DNA of 64,000 nt from Cryptomeria japonica. Taxonomy: Eukaryota > Streptophyta > Pinopsida > Cupressales > Cupressaceae. The notes beneath the pieces are model-generated. The model was not told the DNA's origin. It made no database searches and saw only the letters and a list, made by a program, of their open reading frames with translations. Shown here in pieces: positions 25,445 through 38,600 of the stretch. How positions within the stretch are numbered: the stretch's first letter is position 1; each line of letters starts with the position of its first letter. Made by a program: the position numbers and the translations under genes. The stretch is taken from contig NC_081411.1 of assembly GCF_030272615.1 (NCBI RefSeq), positions 158,195,471 through 158,259,470 of the forward strand. The letters are read 5' to 3'.

Positions 25445-26095
25445 GATTTATTAGGCAAAATAATTTTTTTAAATAACTTATTTTTGATTAATTTATCTAT
25501 TTTATATTAAAAAGGTAAAATATTAATTTAATCTCTTTATTGCCTTTATGCATAACAACATAACATTAATTATTAAATACACTAAGGTAATAATAATTAA
25601 TCAAATGTAAGAAAATTACTTAAAAATAATTTGATAAATTCAATCAACACATAAAAACATAAAACTCAACCAAGTAAAGATAAAGACGAACCACATACTA
25701 ACATCAGAAAGTTTCCTAAGTGGTGATTTGATAGGGTTGACAACCAACTGACAAATATCTAAATTGAGCAAGGCTATGGATAATACTGATGGGCCTTAAG
25801 ACTATCTCCTCCACTTCCATCGGGTTAATTAGGTATGCTCAAACCTATGAAGCCAAGTGGAGTCGGTAGCTTGTACCTGCAATTCCTGTATCACCAAACC
25901 ATAAATATATACATATATCCAAACACGGTAGGCACACTAGTGAAGGAGAATCGAGATGTTCTGTGTCTCACCATAGCGAGTGACGGAAAATCACCCCCTC
26001 GCACCCCATACAGACTCAACAAAACAATGAAGATAGATCCATAATACATCTCATACATAAAGTAAATGTGTTAATCCACGGTCAATACACATGGG

Positions 26096-26222
26096 TAAAA
26101 TTAACATTTCATCATCCATAAAGATACAATGCATAAGTAAAATTAATATTTAATCATCCATAAGGAAATAAATCGTAGACAAAATTAACATCTAATCATA
26201 CATTAGGGAATTATGCATAATC
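26096..26222 (+). repeat. 42-bp tandem repeat, three copies
   Basis: AAAATTAACATTTCATCATC-type units start at about 26096, 26138 and 26180. Inside the 3' part of LTR A. Confidence 0.8.
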
Positions 26223-26393
26223 AACATTCATAGATTCACACACCAAAACATAGTCCATTATAGCATAGTATCAGGGTAAAAAAAACATCACAACATAATG
26301 TATCCACCTTCCCCAAAACCACTGAAAAAAGCTAACCATAGTCAAACTAAGTATCAAAATAGTCTGATCAAGGGAGCCCAACATTACACCTAC

Positions 26394-28949
26394 CAACTCC
26401 CCTTGTGAAAATTATTTGAAAATGCCTTAATAAACAATATCTTGAGTCAAACGTGTGATGCCAATATCCCAAAATGTGACTTCTTAAAGGAATTTGGTTG
26501 TTGAAATATGCCAATAGTTGTATCCATATTTTCCAAATCCTATTATTAACCCTTATTTGAACTAAAAGTATTATTATCACAAATGAAAACCAAACTTCTC
26601 ACCTAATTTTTCATAGACTGCAAAATCAAACAATAAGTTAAGAACCTGTATTTCACATGATCCTACAATTGGTTAACTAAGAGAAATATATTTCAAAAAT
26701 CAAATATGAAATAAAGTTACTATGCTCTAGTGGTCAATCGCATGTTGGATTATCCACTCCAAATATGACTCTAAAAGGATGTATTTGAACTCTTCATTTT
26801 ATTGATTTGGAAGAAATCTAATAATAAAATGAAATTTATGATACTCATCAAATAGTTTTAGTACTTTCATATTCTGAATAGACAAAAAAAATTCTACCCA
26901 CTTAGATTCTCTTGTAATGCCATTCTCTTCTATGCAAAGATAAAGAAAATCAGAAATGAGGATTGTAGAACTTGTATCGATTACCTCTTTAGACTTCTCT
27001 AATATCTGCATTGTTAAAAAATATTGCTTGACAAGATTTTTGATGATATGATTAAAGTATGGAAAGCCTAACAAACAATGTTGAATCAACCACACCATCT
27101 TTGTAGCTCTAAGACCTATGGTATAGAAGTGTTTATAAAAAATTTGTTCACTCCAAAGGATAAACAATATCCTTCCCTTCAAGATGCTATAACGTTGAGG
27201 CATCTCGGGCCTTTCATAATTTATTTATCTTGTGTCAAGCTTAAGATCCAAAACAGGAAGGAATGACTAGTTAGAAAACATTGAATACAAAAATGATGCC
27301 AACTATTATTACCATGACCAAGCTTGAAGAATCACAATTTTGAGACTTGCAACTAGCCATCTCTCATAATTTTATCTTCAAAAGTGATACATGGATCTCA
27401 TGAATGTTCTAAAACTTATGCATATAGATCTTTCATAAAGTGGTTTGTATTCTTTAAAGAGTCCATGTGATCCCAAATGAAGATGATAATGCATTCAATG
27501 ATATTAATGATACTTGTTTCTAACACGATCTTTAGAACAACACCTAGATCCCATGTATAGGAAATGAAACTTAAAACTAGGATTAAATTTTGTACTTTGT
27601 TTCTCTTATTCTATCATCTATTATAGAATGCTTTCCTTGATAACCAAATTTTTGTGAAGGAGTGGGAAAATACAATAAATCTATAATTTTTGAATCTTCA
27701 ACATACCTTGAGTTATGAATTGAGTAGACATTTTCTTCAACATTACCATGCTTCCATTGTGCTACTCTACTACTAGTATTATTATGATCATCCCTCTTTT
27801 CCATGAGAGATAATATTGAGATAACCACAACCTTTTAATTTGTGTTTCTCCAAGCTTCCAACTTAGGGTTGTCCAAAAAAATCATTCTAACTTCATTTCT
27901 AGACTCATCAAGCTATTCTATTGAAATTTCTGAAAAGACAATTTGTTCATTTCCCTATTCCATCTTATCTTGCAAGTTTATTTGTTCATCTTTATCCTCA
28001 TCAAATGTAAACTAAAAAATATATTTTTAAAATATGAATTCATATCTTCATTGAATTTTTTTTTACCTTCCATTGGGTAGATGCAATCTATTGGTTCTTA
28101 CTCTTTGTTTGGCTTAAAATTGGCATTTAACTCAACTTCCATCTATTTTTATTCATTTTTGGGAGTTTAATATTCTTCCATATGATATGTTTCATTTATT
28201 CTACTCACAAAGTATGAGTAAATGATACTTCAAATTTACCCTCTAAAAAGTATTCATCAAATATTCTAAAACCCACTCCTTCTATAGAAAAATGTTTCCC
28301 CATGAGCTTTGCATATTCATAAAAAGTGACGAATGCCTTTGAAATTATATATATTTAAAAAAAAAAGCATCAAACCATCTTGATATTGTGGAGACAAAAC
28401 AATCATTTCCAAACTCCTCAAAGGGATTTGTAGAAATTTCCCATGATCAATCAACTCAAAACCCCATAGGATAGAAGGATCTTATCTTTCATACCATTAT
28501 AATGTTGCAAATGAATAAATTTATGAAATTAATTTCAATTTGTATAAAGAAACAAAAAATTAAATTTAATAAAAACAAAAAATAAAATTTAATTCTCATT
28601 TTGAAACCCACATGAAATTAACCTTTCCAAATAAACTGGAATGCCTACAAAGATTTATCAAGAAATCTCAGAAACTATGCACCTGTTTCTAGATTTGACT
28701 ATTGAATCAATCCAAAACTTCACCAAACTTAAGATATAAGTTATATTTCGAATTATTCTCAAGAAATGGCATATTATTTTCATCATATTTTTTTTTGTTA
28801 ATAGCGATTTGTAGCATCATAAATTGTAACCCTACATAATTTACACCACCTCTTCTACTCCTACTTTAGTGTGTCTCATCTCAGCTCTTCCCTAGGTCAA
28901 TCTCTAAACATTTCACCTTGAATATGATGTCATATACCTACAGAGAGAA
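26394..28949 (-). other. Unidentified minus-strand coding-like region, split from unit A by LTR A
   Basis: Because LTR A is an insertion, this stretch was once contiguous with 19832-22132. Minus-strand open frames at 26799-27203 (134 codons, includes MVWLIQHCLLGFPYFNHI) and 27583-27828 (81 codons) look more protein-like than their surroundings, and a further stretch near 28250-28350 reads similarly. Stops and frame changes separate them. I do not recognise the protein. It could be a decayed host gene or transposase. Confidence 0.3.
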
Positions 28950-29339
28950 CTAAAACTATGCCTCAAGTTGTGCACATGATCTATCACTTGTCTGCCCTAT
29001 TTTAGGTTGACCATGATAGCCTTGGTATCCTAGTCCCAGACCAAGAAACCATGGGCATCTTGGTCATCCTTAAGTTGGACCTAATTTAAACATGTCATTA
29101 CACTTTCTTTATTTTGTGGATTAAATGCTCAATGTCACAATTTGACCATTGGAAGTCAAACTAATCAGTAAATTACCCTGGGAACCCTATATAAGAGCAT
29201 TATTCCTATTCATTTTTATCTGACATAATATGAGACATCTATCAAATTCACCCATTAGTCATGCATCAAAATCAAACATCTTCAAGAATTAAAGGTAGCA
29301 TTTCATCCCACCATATTCTTTAAGAACTTCAACATCATG

Positions 29340-29582
29340 GAGTAGCAAGTTGTTAGAAATAGAGTTGTTGTTGCAACAAAAGATTGACTTGCCAATACTT
29401 GATAAAACTATGAGACTTAATGAATCCATGATAGGTGGTTAATCCATGTAAAAAACCTAAGCACCATGCTGCACAACACAAGGAGACCAAGGGAAAACAC
29501 CTTGCAACAATCCCCCCCTAGCACAAGTGAAGGGTTTGAACCCATGACCTAGGATTTGATACCACTTGTTAGAAACATATTT
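29340..29582 (-). mobile_element. SINE-like tRNA-derived sequence, copy 1
   Basis: The minus strand has TAACAAGTGG (complement of 29572-29581), like an A box, and GGGTTCAAACCC (about 29532-29543), like a B box, about 30 bp apart as in tRNA-derived SINEs. No 3' poly-A or target duplication was identified. Similar sequence recurs just right of it. An alternative is coincidental tRNA-like boxes in another repeat. Confidence 0.4.
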
Positions 29583-29599
29583 TTTGTTGCACCAAAAGA

Positions 29600-30255
29600 T
29601 TGAGTTATTAATGCCCAATACAACTATGAGAATTAATGAATCCATGGGAGGTGATTAAGTCATGTCACAAACCAAAAAGTTGCATCGTACAACACAAGGA
29701 GACCAAGGGTGCACACCTTGCAACATAAGTCTACATCAATTTTCATGCAAGAATGTGTGTTTGATTAGGTTACTCATATTCATGTTATGCCAAGTCATGT
29801 TATTGCATCAACACTTGTGATCAGATATAAAGAGAATCGAAACATAAACCATTCTCAATTATAGCAGATTTGAAGTATATCGGTCAACATTTACTTCATC
29901 ATTTCCATTTTTGACATGAATTCTAGGGTTAATTCCAAACCCATAGTTTGATCTAGCTAAACCCTATCAAAAATACTATTCCCCTTATTTTTGTGTGTAA
30001 GGGAAAAATCCAAGACTCATGAATGGAGATTTTGGTAGACAAGATGATGATGATCAATTTTGACTTTTGCAGAGATGAAAATCATTGGATCATGTCACCT
30101 ATTGCCACACAGTACCAAGAATGTTTTATTAAATTTTGGGAGACTATGCTCAGTGAGATATAGATTGCAAGGTGTGTTCCCTTGGTCTCGTTGTGCTGTG
30201 TAGCATAACACTTGGCTTTGTGACATGGGTTATCTGCCTCCCATAATAATATGCA
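29600..30255. repeat. Fold-back (inverted) repeat pair, copy 1
   Basis: The left arm (about 29650-29735) read on the minus strand has TTGCAAGGTGTGCACCCTTG; the right arm (about 30165-30230) has GCAAGGTGTGTTCCCTTGG on the plus strand. Both then continue into a TTGTGACATG phrase. The loop is about 430 bp. The same pair recurs in tandem copy 2. Confidence 0.65.
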
Positions 30256-31385
30256 TCTTCTCACATATAATCATCAAGAAACCATAAGAATTAAACCCTA
30301 ATATCATCAATATGCCCTTATATGCATAAATTATCATAAAACATCATCATGTCCTAAATTGTAAAGTCATCATGAATAAGAAATCCCCCAATAGATCATC
30401 TAAGTATGTCTACTTCTAACAAACAAAATGCAACAAAAGTCAACTTAATTTCAAAAGAAACATAATCAAGAATAGACATAGAAGGTGTTACCTTGGATCA
30501 TTATCCATTCCCTCAAAAGAGATCACAAAGTAAACATGGTTAGAAAACCCACTTGCCAACTACACATTACAACATTATCAGAGTATCAATAAATGACCAT
30601 CTCCTAATAACCGCAATTAGGATATTTACACATTATATGTCTAGAGGCATCCCCATATACATATAAGAGAACAAAATATTAAAGTTATTGGAAGGGGATT
30701 TAAACATCACAAACATTTTCGAATGATGTGATATCACCCCTTTCCATCTAATCATCCATACAAACATATCCATGCTAGCTACAATATTTAACCATATTAG
30801 TAGAAACTTTATCATCACAATGACCCCTAGATCTAACAAGCATCTCTATCTACATTTATTATCATTTCAATACTTACTTCATTCACATCTAAGTGTAGGT
30901 TTGGACACATAATACCTATTCTATCATGTTAGTGTTAGAGAGGTATTACATGTACCATGCATTGCTTGTATGAATAACTTGAGAATCCATGAAATTTTTT
31001 ATTTTAATTTTTTAGTGTGGCTTCTTAGTTTTCCTCCTTTTTTGGATAGGATTTTGATTTTCTTTAAAATGCCTTTTTGATGGGACATACAATTTAATAA
31101 AGTTAGTTTTTTTCTTATACAAAAAATATAATTTTCATAATGCTATTTTCATATTTAAACTTTTTTTTTCTATAATTATTTGTCTTCTATACTAGATAAT
31201 ATTTTGTGTACCGTATTTATTAAATGATATTTTAACTTCAATATAGACATCTTTTACATACATAGATTTTAAAAAAATATAGATAAGCTAGTTGCCAACA
31301 TACTCGCATTAATATTGATAATACTAAAAATAAATTATATACTATAAAATTAAATATTTCAAAATTACTAAAAATAAATTATATA

Positions 31386-33320
31386 CTAAAACTATGCCTC
31401 AAGTTGTGCACAATGATCTATCAATTGTCTGCCCTATTTTGAGTTGACCATTATAGCCTTGGTGTCCTAGTCCCGGACCAAGGCGCCATGGGCATCTTGG
31501 TCCTCCTTAAGTTGGACCTAGTTTAAACATGTCATTTCACTTTCTTTATTTGGTGAATTAAATCCTCAATGTCTCAATTTGACCATTGGAGGTCAACCTA
31601 ATCAGTAAATTACCCTGGGAACCCCATATAAGAGAATTATCCCTATTCATTTTCATCTTACATAATATGAGACATCTATCAAATTCACCCATTATTCATG
31701 CATAAAAAAAAAACATCTTCAATAATTAAAGGTAGAATTTCATCCCACCACATTCTTTAAGAATGTCAACATCATGGAGAAGGAAGTTGTTAGAAATAGA
31801 GTTGTTGCACCAAAAGATCGACTTGTTAATGCCCGATACAATTGTGAGACTTAATGAATCCATGAGAGGTGGTTAAGCCATGTAACAAACCTAAGCACCA
31901 CATTGCACAACAGAAGGAGACCAAGGGAAAACACCTTGCAAGAATCCCCCCTAGCACAAGTGAAGGGTTTGAACCCATGACCTAGGATTTGATACCATTT
32001 CTTAGAAACATAGTTGTCGTTGCACCAAAAGATTGACCTATTAATGCCCGATACAACTATGAGACTTAGTGAACCCATGGGAGGTTATTAAGTCATGTCA
32101 CAAACCCAAAAGTTGTGTCATACAACACAAGGAGACCAAGGGTGCACACCTTGCAACATAAGTCTACATCAATTTCCATGCAAGAATGTGTGTTTGATTA
32201 GGTTATTCATATTGATGTTATGCCAAGTCATGTTATTACATCAAAATTTGTGATTAGATATAAAGAGAATTAAAACATCAACCATCATCAATTATAGCAG
32301 ATCTAAAGTATATCAGTTAACATTTACTTAATCATTTCCATTTCTAACATCAATTCTAGGGTTAATTCCCAACCCATAGTTTGATCTAGCTAAACCCTAT
32401 CAAAAATACTATTCCCCTTATTTTTGTGTGTAAGGGAAAAATCCAAGACTCGTGAATGGAGATTTTGGTAGACAAGATGACAATGATCAGTTTTACCTTT
32501 TGCAGAGGTGAAAATCATAGGACCGTGTCACCTATTGCCACACAGTACCAAGAATTTTTTATTAAATTTTGGGAGCAGATTCTCAATGAGATATATATTG
32601 CAAAAGATTCATGCATGTTTGCATCTAATATTAAGGACTCAGAAAATCATAGTGTTGCAAGGTGTGTGCCCTTGGTCTTGTTGTGTTGTGTAGCTTAACA
32701 CTTGGCTTTGTGACATGGATCATCTCACATATAATCATCAAGAAATCATAAGAATTAAACCCTAATATCATCAATATGCCCTTATATGCATAAATTATCA
32801 TAAACATCATGATGTCCTAAACCATAGAGTCATCATGAATAAACAATCCCACAATAGATCAACTAAGTATGTCTACTTCTAACAAACAACATGCAACTAA
32901 AGACAACTTAATTCCAAAAGAAACATAATCAAGAATAGACATAGAAGGTGTTACCTTGGATCATTATTCATTCCCTCAAAAGAGATCACAAAGTAAACAT
33001 GGTTAGAAAACCCACTTTCCAACTACACACTACAATATTATCAGAGTATCAATAAATGACCATCTCCTAATAAGCGCGAATAGGATATTTATACATTATA
33101 CCTCTAGAGGCATCCCCATATACATATTAGATAATATTTTGTGTACCATATTTATTGAATGTTATTTTAACTTCAATATAGACATCTTTTACATAAGATT
33201 TTTAAAAAATATAGATAAGCTAGTTGCTAGCATACTCGTATTAATATTGATAATACTAAAAACAAATTGTGTACTATAAAATTAAATATTTCAAAATTAC
33301 TAAAAACAAATTATATACTA
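31386..33320. repeat. 2.4-kb tandem duplication, copy 2
   Basis: Collinear with 28950-31385 but lacking the equivalent of 30663-31191. It also has about 60 bp (around 32605-32660) that copy 1 lacks. Its right end merges into the gene duplicate starting at about 33290. Confidence 0.9.
31800..32005 (-). mobile_element. SINE-like tRNA-derived sequence, copy 2
   Basis: Second copy of the sequence at 29340-29582. The B-box-like GGGTTCAAACCC is kept (about 31965-31976); the A-box-like site reads TAAGAAATGG (about 31995-32004), one step poorer. Confidence 0.4.
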
Positions 33321-33378
33321 TAAAATTAAATGTTTCAAAATTAATTTATTATTAATTGACACTTTGGGCATGACAACT

Positions 33379-33555
33379 ACGCGTGGCAGGCCATATAATA
33401 CTTGTCGCACAGATTTATAAATGGCAAATGTAATTTATAACTTGTCACTATTATTCTGCAAATCTCTACACGGCAGCACTCTACGTGTCTTTATTAGTGC
33501 TATAAATAATCTCATCATGTAAGACTCTCGTCACTTGAATTGCAGTAGATTTTTC
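33379..33555 (+). promoter_or_regulatory. Probable polymerase II promoter, copy 2
   Basis: ACGCGTGGC (33379-33387), CTACGTGTC (33481-33489) and TATAAATA (33501-33508) match copy 1 in order. TATA to ATG (33556) is 55 bp, the same as copy 1, although the interval between the upstream motifs changed by an insertion. Confidence 0.6.
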
Positions 33556-34046
33556 ATGGAGGTTGATGCTATGTGAATGCTTTCTTCTCGTCAATTTTTG
33601 GTGATCTAATTAAAAACATTAGGGTATGTTTTCTCTATAGATAATATTCATATACAAAATAAGTTGTTTAATTATTTTATTAATTTTTTCTTATGATTAC
33701 TTATTGAACAATTACAAGTATTATTATTTTTAATTATTAAGTCCAGAGGTTTTTTTACACTCACAGCAAAATTATAAGTTAACATTTTGATTTTTGAGTA
33801 AATTTGGTGTGCATACAAATTCTGAAAAATTGAGGTGATAGCTATGTTTTGGTCAAAAGATTATCTTTATAGATAAAATTTGCCATTCACTCTGTAATTG
33901 ACAACTTGTAATGGTTATTGTTGTTTGTAACATCTATTTGCCTGGGTTTTTAGATTCTTTTCTAATCTTCATACTTTTTTAAGTCTATTCAAACACATCT
34001 TCCAAAACCAGATGGATTAAGCAGGAGAGCTGGGTAGAGCACCAAA

Positions 34047-34166
34047 GAATGCTCCTTGTCAATCAAAGTTGAAGAAGATGAAGCACCATCAAAATCTAGA
34101 CCAGAAGAATGCTCCTTGTCAATCATAGTTGAAGAAGATGAAACACCATCAAAATCTAGACTATCA
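34047..34166 (+). repeat. 60-bp tandem repeat, two copies, coding-like
   Basis: Starts at 34047 and 34107, with AATGCTCCTTGTCAATCA in both. The 60-bp length equals 20 codons, and the plus-strand frame is open through both units. Confidence 0.85.
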
Positions 34167-35470
34167 TGGAGGTTCAACACATGAGCATCAAACATCAACA
34201 ATATTCTGGGTTAAAAATCAAAGTAGAAATTGAACATTTTTGCTTATTAGTTCTTCTCTTAAAAAAATATTGAAGTAGAAATTAAAAATTTTCAAATTTT
34301 CTCTTATTAGTTCTTCCTTTCAAAAAATATTAATAGGAACGTATAAAAATTGGATTTGAATATTTGAAATAGTATCAAAGTAGATATGATTATTTCTAAT
34401 TGTAATCTTTGACTTCTTTGTCTTACATCTCAACTTAAACTAGCTTATATATGTGCCCTTATTTTAAATATATTTTTAAATATATATAAGCTAGTTAATG
34501 TAAAGAGGCACTTTATAATGGTAAGAAATGGTTTTTAACATAAATTTGACAAAAATACTAATTTTTTAGTTCACAGTGTAATTAATAGTGTGTGTTAACA
34601 AAAATTCTCATTTTTTAGGTGACAATCATTTATATGTCAAAATATTAATATTAATTTTAAATGTAATATTTTCAAAATAAATACATGCCTTCCTCAAAAT
34701 TATAAGTTTTATATAGATGTATAAATATGAAATAAAACTAAAGATATTTAAAATATATAATCTACCATTCATAATTGCAATGTATAAAAAAAATTCTTTT
34801 TAAAATTATTAGTAAGAATAATTAATCTAGTTAAATATATATATATATAAAATATTTTTTAAATAATTATAAGAACTTTAAAGTTTAAATATAACAATTA
34901 GGTGTAAATAATTGAATTTAGAAATTAGAATAACAATTTGTATTAGGAAAAAAACAATGTAGATGCAATTAAATTTAATTACATAAAATAAAATAGTTTC
35001 AATTGATACCACTTAGAAGATATCTATGCTATAATTTTATTAAATTATTTTAATAAATATAATATAAAATTTTTATAATTTTATTTCTTATTATTTGAAT
35101 ATTATATTATGAAATAAAAACTCGATGTCATTTACTTTTGATTGAAGTGAACAATCATATAGATATAATTATGAGTTAATTGAATATTCATACATTTTGA
35201 TTATATTGCTAATGTTTTGGAATTTTGATTTGTATCTTACATGTTTCAAACATTTAATGAACCACAGAAGCATGAAATTGGGAGTACTTTGAGACCAAAG
35301 GAAACAAGAGGCCTAGTAACCTCTCTAGATTCAGCTCTACAACGCCCATGGAGAACAATCCTCCAATGCCTAAAACTGACAACAATGTTCTAAGTAACAA
35401 TATTATCATTGTCTTCCTTGCAACTAATAGTAACAGGTCATCAATCCACGTAATTCTTGGAAACTATTGG

Positions 35471-35602
35471 GCTCTGATGAGGAACATGAACTAGAGGTTG
35501 TTCCTATGAAGGTCTAGGCCTCCTAGAAAAAATGAGCGCTAATGAGGAATGTGAAATCCATCAAACTGGAGGTTGTTCCTATGAAGGACTAGGCCTTCTG
35601 GA
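35471..35602 (+). repeat. 75-bp imperfect tandem repeat, coding-like
   Basis: GGTTGTTCCTATGAAGG begins at 35496 and 35571. The spacing is divisible by three, and one plus-strand frame is open through both from about 35493 to 35605. Confidence 0.75.
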
Positions 35603-38600
35603 AAAAATGGTTTGCAAGTATACTTAGTTATATTTTTGCAAGATAACTATTTCAAGTATTTTGGATAGAGAATTTTGACTTGGTCCATTTTCTTGAGAAG
35701 CTTAGATTTGTGCAATCTTGTTTGTTGTCTTCCTTGTTAGACCTCATCTGTGGCTTATAATGCAGGTCTTTGGTTATTTTCATATATTCTAGAACTTGCC
35801 AAAAAAATACTATAAGATAGGAGAAATAAGCTGACAGTGAATGAGAGACTGATTTTGCTTCTTCATACAATGCCATGTCTCTCTAAGTTGATTTTGGTAC
35901 ATGTTTTCTCAATGGGACCTTCTCAATCTTGTAGAATTTCTTATAATATAAGATTTAGTTTTGTTGAAGCACATAAATGGTATCTTGCTTTCTTTCTTTC
36001 ACCATTTCATAATAATACAATTGTAGCTATAATTAACTATTCATCAATATTTCAGCACTATTAGCAATAAGATCTAGCTTGGTATTGGATGGAATATTCA
36101 TATTTGTTAGAGTGCTATCTAGTTAAAATAGTTAGCATGTGAGCACACCAGTTCAATCAGTCTCTTCACAAAGTAGTTTTTGCCATTCAATATGGAGGCA
36201 CAAATTCCACCAAATTAGCCCAACACACAATCCCCTCCTTATCCCTTACAATGTCGGAACCTTCACACTCAACAAGACTTGATCTCTGATAGACTCTTTT
36301 AAATTCCACTTGAATTGAAATAAAGATACCACATATTTTCTATCTTTCCCACACTATTTCTTTTCTTTCCCTCACAACATATTTTCTATCTTTCCCACAC
36401 TATTTCTTGTTGCTGCGTAGCGCTCTCCACACTATTCACTTTTGCGTTTTCATTATCGTTGTATCATTGTTGTCTATTCTCCTTCCTTTCCAAGCGAATT
36501 CCTAAAATTCGCAGCGAATGGTGTTTGGTTTTCAAGCGAATGGTGTTTGGTTTTCCAGCTTAGGATCCCCTGCAGAAGGATTTTGGTTTTAAACCAACCA
36601 CATTTTCTAACAAATTTTCGGCATTAAAATCTTTCCAACAGGAAAAAAATATGACTTCGATTTTTTTTCTTTTTCCACATAATGCCTCCATGAATGCCTT
36701 TGAAATAGAGTTTTTACTTGATTTCTTATGAGTTTTTCAGAAATAAATTTTGAAAACTGCTTAAAGAGACTTAAAACTGAGACAACGCGAAAACTTGAAA
36801 ATTGCACATTTAATCAAATCTTTGAATTCTTGCTACTCAGAAATGTGGAATGAAAACCAAAACAAATCAAATTTGAAAAAAATAAATAAAAAGAATATTT
36901 TTGATCGATGCTGATTACGAGTCCACCAGTCCTCCATCACTTACCTAATGAGATGATTGTGAGGATTTTTACAAAAAAGTTATTGTGTTAATTTATGAGT
37001 GTGGTAATGTGTTTAAGTTATTTTAGAATTTTAAGTAGGATGTGATGTATGGATATTTAGGTATTGTGAATTTTAAAAGAATTTTTTTTTATAACATATA
37101 TCTTTATTTTTTATTTATTTTTTTAAATTTATATTTTTACAATTTATTCATTTTCAAGTTTTAGATATTTCATTAGTAGACTTATAACCAATTTTTATGT
37201 TAGATTTAGGATTAATATTTCAAATGTTTATAGGATATGATTTGATGTATGTTGATGATTTAATAGAGAAATGTTCAGGCAGAATTACACCTTTAGTGTC
37301 TTTGGGCTGACAATTTCTCGTTCAGTACATAGTCAAAAAATTATTAAAAGGGGGGACAATATACAACAAGGTATTCACAAGTAACTAATTACTACTAGTA
37401 AATTAAAAGATAGGTTGTCTAGCCAACATGACCCTATCAAGGCATCTAATTATTCTCATCGTATTGGATTGTAATTTATTCCATATATACCATGCACAAT
37501 CAATGTAGTGGCAATAGGCATTAGGATTAAAAATATACAATTTATTGTACAAATAATTCCAAGTTTTCTTCTTGCCAGTTATTCAATACATAGACAAATA
37601 GTTACATCTATCAAATGCTACTTGAACCATATTGGGAGTTCGATTTAAGGCATGCTTTCATTAGATTAAAATTGGGAAAAGGTTTCCAAGGATTTTTTCA
37701 ATCCCTTAGAGCTTACCAAATCTCACAAAATATCAAGAACATTAACAAATGTTAACTATTTCTCTCTAAACATCTTCCCATTATTAATCTATCATCCACC
37801 ATGTTATTAGAAAGATTTTAGGCACAATAACCTTCACCTGAATCAAATCAATTTTTCAACCATTGTGTAAATGTGATTCCCACAAAGCTACCTTACATTG
37901 TAGACCTTCTATAATCAACACACCACTTTAGTGAAACTCTAAGAAGAAAATTTATGTGCTACTAATCATTCCTATTTTGGATGTGATGGATTCACATGTG
38001 AATTTTGTAAGGACTTGTGGAATATATTTGATCCTAACATTTAATAGGTCTAATAGGAAGTTTTCACCACTAGTTCTTTAGGGTCTCTCATAAAGTATAA
38101 AAGAAATATATTATTCATAAGTAAGGTTATGAACCTTAAACAAATATGTAATTGGTAGTTGACTACTCCTTTAATTACCTCTTTGAAAATTACAACCAAC
38201 GCTTTATCATTACATATATATCATTTGCTTCAATTTATTATCTAACTAAGAAAATAGGTTTCATTAAAGGTCATAATATCCTTGACAAAATTATTCTTAT
38301 CTAAGAAGGCATGGAATGGGCTGAGTGTTCATAGCAATAACCTTATTCATTAATTTTTTTTTTCAAAGGATTATCATTGAATTGAATAGCCTTTCAATCT
38401 CGCCATGTGCATGACCCTAGGTTGGTTCCCTAATTTTACTCTTTTTATTCAAATATATTTTTATAGATGCGTGTACTTGTCCCACCATTCATCATTTGGG
38501 ATTTTCATTCCTCTCACCAAGGTTTTCATATGTCCCAAGGCTTTATTTTAATGCCCAAATTCAAGGATTTGACTAGTTTCTCTCCAATATAGTCTCCTAA

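Larger units (their letters stand above)
22133..26388 (+). mobile_element. Long LTR A, solo, with 5-bp target duplication
   Basis: Starts TATAATGCCCGGCTAGG (family form TGTAATGCCCCG in B, C and D) and ends CATTACA. CCTAC lies on both sides (22128-22132 and 26389-26393), the expected 5-bp target duplication, so this is a solo LTR of about 4.26 kb. It includes a conserved block near 22970-23220 shared with B, C and D, a microsatellite (23983-24823), a small GC block (about 24885-24950), a nested copia LTR (25121-25444) and a conserved 3' block (25780-26060) shared with D. ORFs inside it are not conserved. LTR form fits Ty3/gypsy-type elements, but no internal domain proves it. Confidence 0.85.
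28950..31385. repeat. 2.4-kb tandem duplication, copy 1
   Basis: CTAAAACTATGCCTCAAGTT starts at 28950 and again at 31386, so the copies abut. Copy 1 has about 530 bp (30663-31191) that copy 2 lacks. It holds SINE-like and fold-back sequences but no supported gene. Near its right end a 40-bp AT-rich unit (AAATTATATACTATAAAATT) is itself repeated. Confidence 0.9.
33556..35605 (+). pseudogene. Unidentified gene remnant, copy 2, with exon-like repeats
   Basis: ATG at 33556 is in the same context as copy 1 but TGA follows after six codons; the donor-like AGGGTATG at 33622-33629 is kept. Farther downstream two plus-strand coding-like stretches occur. About 33980-34195 holds a 20-residue acidic repeat (ECSLSIKVEEDEAPSKSRPE and a variant). 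About 35255-35605 includes a repeated segment GGCSYEGLGLLEKM and ends at a GT-containing ATGGTTTGCAAG. Stops lie between and within. Linking them into one gene is inference. No family recognised. Confidence 0.35.

Noticed and set aside
29532-29581. A tRNA gene
   Set aside because: Only A-box-like and B-box-like segments are present; no cloverleaf with acceptor stem could be formed by eye, so it is listed as SINE-like only.
33989-34201. Minus-strand ORF with a 20-residue repeat
   Set aside because: The plus-strand frame of the same 60-bp repeat lies in the orientation of the upstream promoter and reads as a more typical acidic protein, so the minus frame is treated as its shadow; this choice is not certain.
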